42,549 nucleotides of DNA from an uncultured Collinsella sp. (GTDB lineage: Bacteria > Actinomycetota > Coriobacteriia > Coriobacteriales > Coriobacteriaceae), in contig CAAFGE010000045.1 in NCBI GenBank assembly GCA_900762355.1, forward strand, positions 1-42,549. The letters are read 5' to 3'. Position numbers and translations under genes: made by a program. Positions 38,535-42,549 of this stretch are shown here, piece by piece. Position 1 is the first letter of the stretch. Every line of letters starts with the position of its first letter. The notes below the pieces were generated by a model, which had not been told where the DNA came from, did not search any database, and worked only from the letters and a program-made list of their open reading frames with translations.

Positions 38535-40775
38535 CTATTTCTTAAACCGTGCACCCTGGCGTTTTCTGCCCGATGCGAACGTGGAACCCTTGCGGGCCTG
38601 CGAACGTAAGCGCTCGATCGTCTCGTCCTCAGACGCACCCTCGAGCATCGCCCGAATCTGAACGACGGCATCGCGCAGGCGCGCCGCCTCCTCAAAGTCC
38701 ATGGCGGCAGAAGCGTTGCGCATATCCTCTTCCATGGTTTCGACGATCCGCACAAGCTCGTCATGCGGCAGTTCTTCCAACTGCTCCGCAAGTGTCTGCT
38801 CGGGCGCCACCGTTTCCGGCACGCCACCCTCGCCCGACTCATCGGGCGTATAGAATGCGCCATGTCCAAGAGAGTCGCCCTTCGAGCGCCCCTTGGAACC
38901 CACGGTTTTTTCGGCCTCGGCAATAAAACTTGAGATGTCGTTGATGGCCTTGCGCACCGTCTTGGGCACAATGCCATGCTCTTCGTTATATGCCATCTGA
39001 ATCTCGCGACGGCGCTGCGTCTCCTCGATGGCCTCTTTCATCGAATCGGTCATAACGTCTGCATACATGATGACTTCGCCATCGGCGTTACGGGCCGCGC
39101 GGCCAATCGTCTGAATCAGCGAACGGCGGTTGCGCAAGAAGCCTTCCTTATCGGCATCGAGAATTGCCACCAGTGAGACCTCGGGGAGATCCAAGCCCTC
39201 GCGAAGCAGGTTGATGCCAACGAGAACATCGATCTTTCCCTCGCGCAGCGTTCGCAGGATCTCGACACGGTCCATCGTCGCTGTATCGGAGTGCATGTAA
39301 TTGACCTTAATGCCGGCATCAAGCAGATGGTCGGTCAGGTCCTCGGCCATGCGCTTGGTGAGCGTGGTCACCAGTACGCGCTCCTTGCGCACCACGCGCT
39401 CGCGAATCTCGTCCTCAAGATCGTCAATCTGCCCACGAACCGGACGCACATCAATCTTGGGGTCGAGCAGACCGGTCGGACGAATAATCTGCTCAACGTC
39501 GTTTTGGCTCACCCGCAGCTCATAGTCGCCCGGCGTGGCCGAAACATAGATGAACTGGGGAATCCTCGCCTCAAACTCATCGAAACGCAGTGGGCGGTTA
39601 TCGAGCGCCGAGGGCAGACGAAAACCGTGTTCCACCAGCGTCACCTTACGCGAGCGGTCACCTTCGTGCATGCCGCGAATCTGCGGCACCGTCACATGGC
39701 TCTCATCGATGATGCAGAGCATATCCTTGGGAAAGTAATCGATTAGGGTAAACGGCGGCTCACCCGGCTTGCGACCGTCCAGATGACGCGAGTAGTTCTC
39801 GATGCCGTTGCAAAAACCCATCGTCTCGAGCATCTCAAGATCATAATCGGTGCGCTGCTGCAGACGCTGCGCCTCGAGCAACTTATCAGTCGCCTTGAGC
39901 TCCGCCACGCGCTTCTCGCACTCTTCGCTGATCGATTTCAGAGCCGCCTTGACCTTCGGCTTCTCGGTCACGTAGTGCGATGCCGGCCATACGGGAATGG
40001 CCTCGTACTCACGAAGCATCTCACCGGTAACCTCATCGATCTCGGCAATCAGCTCGACCTCGTCGCCAAAGAACTCAAACCGCAACGGATGCTCGGCATA
40101 AGGCGGATACACGTCGACAACATCGCCGCGCACGCGGAACGTGCCGCGCGCCAGGTCATAGTCATTGCGATCATATTGAATGTCGATAAGTGCATGGATA
40201 AAGTCATCGCGCTCGAGCGGCACCTTCTTGTCGACGTTTGGAGCCAGACCCGCATAGTCCTCAGGAGAGCCAATGCCATAGATACACGAGACCGATGCGA
40301 CAACGATCACATCGCGTCGAGAGAGCAGTGACGCGGTCGCCTGATGGCGCAGCATCTCGACCTCTTCGTTAATCGAGGAGTCTTTCTCGATATATGTATC
40401 GCTTTGCGGCACATACGCCTCGGGCTGATAGTAGTCGTAGTACGAGACAAAGTAGACCACAGCGTTGTTGGGAAAGAACTCTTTGAGCTCGCTCGCAAGC
40501 TGAGCGGCGAGCGTTTTATTGGGAGCCATGACCAGCGTCGGCTTCCCCAGGGCCTCAATAGTCTTAGCCATCGTGAAGGTCTTGCCCGAACCTGTCACGC
40601 CCAGCAAAACCTGATAGCGATCTCCGTCCCTCACACCCTGCACAAGCGACTCAATGGCCTTAGGCTGAGAACCTGCAGGCTCATAGGGAGAAACGACTTC
40701 AAACGGCACCTCAGCGCCCTCAACGCCAAAGCGCTTAAGTTCACCACCAACGCGTTCTACTTCAAATTCCGCCAT
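38535..40775 (-). CDS. uvrB: Excinuclease ABC subunit B
   Basis: Helicase-like core of nucleotide excision repair, 746 aa, slightly longer than typical because of a C-terminal linker. Walker A GVTGSGKT at 59-66, the DNA-gripping beta-hairpin YYDYYQPEAYVP near 103-114, the DESH box (IDESHVTVPQ), helicase motifs QTIGRAARN near 550, and a C-terminal UVR domain (ELVRIVETMEEDMRNASAAM start) that contacts UvrC. The tail ends in a basic SGRKRQGARFKK. TAGGAG lies five bases before the ATG. Third gene after coaE and the transglycosylase. Confidence 0.96.
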   Translation of the reverse strand: MAEFEVERVGGELKRFGVEGAEVPFEVVSPYEPAGSQPKAIESLVQGVRDGDRYQVLLGVTGSGKTFTMAKTIEALGKPTLVMAPNKTLAAQLASELKEFFPNNAVVYFVSYYDYYQPEAYVPQSDTYIEKDSSINEEVEMLRHQATASLLSRRDVIVVASVSCIYGIGSPEDYAGLAPNVDKKVPLERDDFIHALIDIQYDRNDYDLARGTFRVRGDVVDVYPPYAEHPLRFEFFGDEVELIAEIDEVTGEMLREYEAIPVWPASHYVTEKPKVKAALKSISEECEKRVAELKATDKLLEAQRLQQRTDYDLEMLETMGFCNGIENYSRHLDGRKPGEPPFTLIDYFPKDMLCIIDESHVTVPQIRGMHEGDRSRKVTLVEHGFRLPSALDNRPLRFDEFEARIPQFIYVSATPGDYELRVSQNDVEQIIRPTGLLDPKIDVRPVRGQIDDLEDEIRERVVRKERVLVTTLTKRMAEDLTDHLLDAGIKVNYMHSDTATMDRVEILRTLREGKIDVLVGINLLREGLDLPEVSLVAILDADKEGFLRNRRSLIQTIGRAARNADGEVIMYADVMTDSMKEAIEETQRRREIQMAYNEEHGIVPKTVRKAINDISSFIAEAEKTVGSKGRSKGDSLGHGAFYTPDESGEGGVPETVAPEQTLAEQLEELPHDELVRIVETMEEDMRNASAAMDFEEAARLRDAVVQIRAMLEGASEDETIERLRSQARKGSTFASGRKRQGARFKK

Positions 40776-40826
40776 GGATACTCCTAACTCATACATCTGC
40801 AGTATACGCAGGAGGTGGGCTTAGTC

Positions 40827-41408
40827 CTATACGAACCGATCGGGATAGAGCGTCTTATAGCGAACCCAGGCATTATTGACGCGAATCAGATAAGCCTGCG
40901 TCTCGGGGAAGGTAATCGCATTGTGAAGCGAGGTGCTCTGCTGCGCCCAACCATCCACATTGCCCATGCCGGCGTTATATGCGGCAATAGCGCTATCCGT
41001 CGACCCGTTGAAATACGTTAAGAGATACGAGAGGTACGCGCAGCCAAACTCGATATTCGTAGCAGGATCGTTAAGGTTGTCGGCCGAATACTCCCCACCG
41101 TCGACAAGACCCTTGGCGATCATATCCTGGGCAGTCTCGGGCATCAGCTGCATCAATCCCTGAGCACCCTGATTCGACTCAGCCTCGGGATCCCAATTCG
41201 ATTCCGACTTAATGACAGCGCACACCAGATACGGATCCAGATTATGCGAAATACTAGATTGCTTTACATACGCCTCGTAGTCAATGGGATACAGCGGCTT
41301 AAAGAAAGCCGCAGGAGCACACGAGTAAACGAATGAGATAAGGCCGAAGGCAAAAACGGCAGCCAGCGGTATAAGGCGATACCACGCAAAGAAACGTGTC
41401 TTAGGCAT
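40827..41408 (-). CDS. Small lytic transglycosylase (SLT domain)
   Basis: 193-aa cell-wall enzyme that cleaves peptidoglycan glycan strands. An N-terminal membrane anchor/signal (about 11-31) ends in SCAP, possibly a lipoprotein or uncleaved anchor. The SLT fold has catalytic E69 in IKSESNW, then GAQGLMQLMPETA and AAYNAGMGNV. Two in-frame ATGs exist; the second (41408) is preferred because AAGGAGG is six bases before it, while it abuts the first. That start overlaps the coaE stop by 8 nt (ATGCCTAA). Confidence 0.9.
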   Translation of the reverse strand: MPKTRFFAWYRLIPLAAVFAFGLISFVYSCAPAAFFKPLYPIDYEAYVKQSSISHNLDPYLVCAVIKSESNWDPEAESNQGAQGLMQLMPETAQDMIAKGLVDGGEYSADNLNDPATNIEFGCAYLSYLLTYFNGSTDSAIAAYNAGMGNVDGWAQQSTSLHNAITFPETQAYLIRVNNAWVRYKTLYPDRFV

Positions 41409-42042
41409 CGGCATCCTCCTTATTCGCAGTGTCTATAAACCCATGGTATGCAAGCCATGAGTCAAGCTGCTCAAAGAGCGAATTATCGCCTGCGGCATTA
41501 TCAATCACCGTTGTAGCGAGATTGCACAGCGCAGACTCATCGGGCTGGCAAGCAGAACGGGCATCGAAATCAGATGGCTCCATGCCACGCTGAATAGCAC
41601 GCTCGCGACGAACTGACAAAGGGGCGCTGATGACCAGAATTTCATCAGCCAAGCCAAATGCATCCTCAAAACCAGTCGGAGCAGAAACCTCGACAACCGC
41701 AAAGGGATAACGGGGAGATGAAACCGTACAACAAACCGGATCGAGAATCCTAAGCGAAAGCTGTTCAATGAGAACGGGGTGCACAAGGTCATTGAGCCGT
41801 GCGACCGAATCAGGAGAAGCGAAAGCTCGAGAAGCGAGGATGCTGCGGCGAATGCCGCCCTCCTCATCCAAAATATCCCAGCCAAATTCTTCCGCGAGGG
41901 CATTGACGATATCGGAGCCTGGCACATACAGCGATTTGGCAAGCTCGTCCAGATCGATAAGCATGGCGCCATGAGATTCGAGATAGCGGCAGGCAGTCGA
42001 CTTACCCGAAGCAATATTGCCCAAGACAAAAACGGTAAACAT
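41401..42042 (-). CDS. coaE: Dephospho-CoA kinase
   Basis: Last step of coenzyme A synthesis, phosphorylating the ribose 3'-OH of dephospho-CoA; 213 aa. P-loop GNIASGKST at 8-16, a DLDELA segment (about 32-37) near the substrate site, and the VHPVLIE motif near 92-98. The ATG at 42042 follows GGGAGG with five bases between; the 129-nt upstream extension has no site. Position near uvrB is conserved in Actinobacteria. Its promoter must lie in 42043-42169, where GATAAT follows a TTGAGT at a long 19-nt spacing. Confidence 0.9.
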   Translation of the reverse strand: MFTVFVLGNIASGKSTACRYLESHGAMLIDLDELAKSLYVPGSDIVNALAEEFGWDILDEEGGIRRSILASRAFASPDSVARLNDLVHPVLIEQLSLRILDPVCCTVSSPRYPFAVVEVSAPTGFEDAFGLADEILVISAPLSVRRERAIQRGMEPSDFDARSACQPDESALCNLATTVIDNAAGDNSLFEQLDSWLAYHGFIDTANKEDADA

Positions 42043-42169
42043 CAAGTCCTCCCTAACGCCAATGGGAGTTATTATCGCGCAAATACAAAAGAAGGACTCA
42101 AAATACAGCCAAACAGTAAGACAAGCTAAAAGAAGGCGAGTTCTTGTATTACAGCTCTTTATAAAACGC

Positions 42170-42201
42170 AAAAAAGGGGGAGGCCGCGAGGCCTCCCCCT
42201 T
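42170..42201 (-). terminator. rRNA operon terminator
   Basis: A perfect 12-bp stem (AAGGGGGAGGCC with GGCCTCCCCCTT), GCGA-type 4-nt loop, then six U on the minus strand. It lies 35 nt beyond the mature 5S end. Confidence 0.93.
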
Positions 42202-42235
42202 CTAAGTTCAAGCGTACGGCTCGGTGCCGTCCACC

Positions 42236-42352
42236 GGTCAGCGGCGCCCTGGCCTCCCACGGGCTGACCCCGCAGTACTCTCGGCGCGATGGGGCTTAGC
42301 TTCCGGGTTCGGAACGGGACCGGGCGTGCCCCCCATGCTCTGGCCGCTGACC
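42236..42352 (-). rRNA. rrf: 5S ribosomal RNA
   Basis: 117 nt, read on the minus strand from GGTCAGCGG to CCGCTGACC, which pair as the terminal helix (helix I). Internal landmarks are the loop region CCCGTTCCGAACCCGGAAG and CCATCGCGCCGAGAGTACTG. The helix continues beyond both ends (CCACC/GGTGG), giving a long precursor stem for processing. Ends are estimated from this pairing. Confidence 0.92.
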
Positions 42353-42502
42353 GGTGGGCGGCGCCCACCGTTACGGTGTCCTGGGTCTCATCTACGTGCC
42401 CTGGGGGCCGCATGGCGCATAGGAGGAGTCGACTCGGGGGCATCCTCGTGCCCGGACCGCGCGCATGAGCGCTCAGTCCCGCGGGCCGCGAGGTGCGGTT
42501 CC
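42353..42502 (-). other. 23S-5S internal transcribed spacer
   Basis: About 150 nt between the 23S tip and 5S, GC-rich, with short stems but no tRNA. It contains the outer strand of the 5S precursor helix (42353-42358 region). Confidence 0.7.
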
Positions 42503-42549
42503 GGAAGAGCTCGGGCGATTAGTGCGGCTCGGCTGAGGACGTCGCCGTC
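42503..42549 (-). rRNA. rrl: 23S ribosomal RNA, 3' end (partial)
   Basis: The minus strand reads CAGCCGAGCCGCACTAATCG then CCCGAGCTCTTCC. This matches the 3' terminal region of 23S (ACTAATNG.CCGAG pattern). The rest lies outside the window. The 3' boundary is estimated at 42503. Confidence 0.8.

Noticed and set aside
42353..42502. tRNA in the 23S-5S spacer
   Set aside because: No cloverleaf or T-arm GTTCRANNC could be found on either strand.
1..42549. CRISPR array, prophage or integrative element
   Set aside because: No evenly spaced direct repeats, integrase, phage structural genes or attachment-site repeats were seen.

Overview
The window looks like a chromosomal segment of a Coriobacteriia actinobacterium, most like Collinsella. 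The basis is high GC with short AT-rich intergenic regions, strong AAGGAG-type ribosome sites, WhiA and RapZ next to the glycolytic gap gene, coaE near uvrB, and the overall protein sequences. This placement is inference, not a database result. Nearly everything is on the minus strand. The exceptions are a truncated IS110-type transposase at the left edge and a four-gene plus-strand block at 32.3-38.5 kb.

Layout. 3-683: C-terminal part of an IS110-family transposase carrying an extra XRE-type helix-turn-helix. 800-6743: an oligopeptide ABC transporter operon (oppA-B-C-D-F, read right to left). 7037-12131: central glycolysis and export, gap, terminator, pgk-tpiA-gpmI, terminator, secG. 12325-14163: whiA and rapZ. 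14283-24642: a nine-gene sialic-acid module. In transcription order it holds a solute-binding lipoprotein, a permease, a permease-ATPase fusion, an ATPase, two AXE1-type esterases (the second has lost its nucleophile serine), nanA, a ROK kinase (nanK) and nanE. 25008-32153: uvrA, ybaK, murJ, uvrC. 32347-38469 (plus): LtaS-like sulfatase, Mrp ATPase, and two FAD-dependent proteins of the YhiN and COG2509 families. 38535-42042: coaE, a small lytic transglycosylase, uvrB. 42170-42549: the end of a ribosomal RNA operon (terminator, complete 5S, 3' tip of 23S).

How it works together. The sialic-acid module gives a complete inferred route. The ABC importer brings in the sugar, AXE1-type esterases may remove O-acetyl groups, NanA splits sialic acid to N-acetylmannosamine and pyruvate, NanK phosphorylates the product and NanE epimerises it to GlcNAc-6-phosphate. 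The importer belongs to the peptide/SBP_bac_5 superfamily, so annotation by similarity would call it a dipeptide transporter. Its gene order, its permease-ATPase fusion and its position upstream of nanAKE instead suggest the SatABCD/SiaEFGI type of sialic-acid transporter. The module lies between uvrC and rapZ, which are neighbours in many Actinobacteria, so it looks like an insertion into a conserved backbone. No sialidase, nagA/nagB or dedicated regulator gene is in the window.

The most interesting observations are: (1) the sialic-acid module with its fused transporter subunit and a Ser-to-Gly esterase paralogue beside an intact one; (2) a perfect GAACGGTA-N5-TACCGTTC inverted repeat, nested in a second longer repeat, upstream of that module; (3) hairpins between several cistrons of the module; (4) a LexA-like box upstream of uvrA; (5) recurring AAAACGTT elements upstream of oppA, gap and the sialic-acid module; (6) the IS110-HTH fusion.
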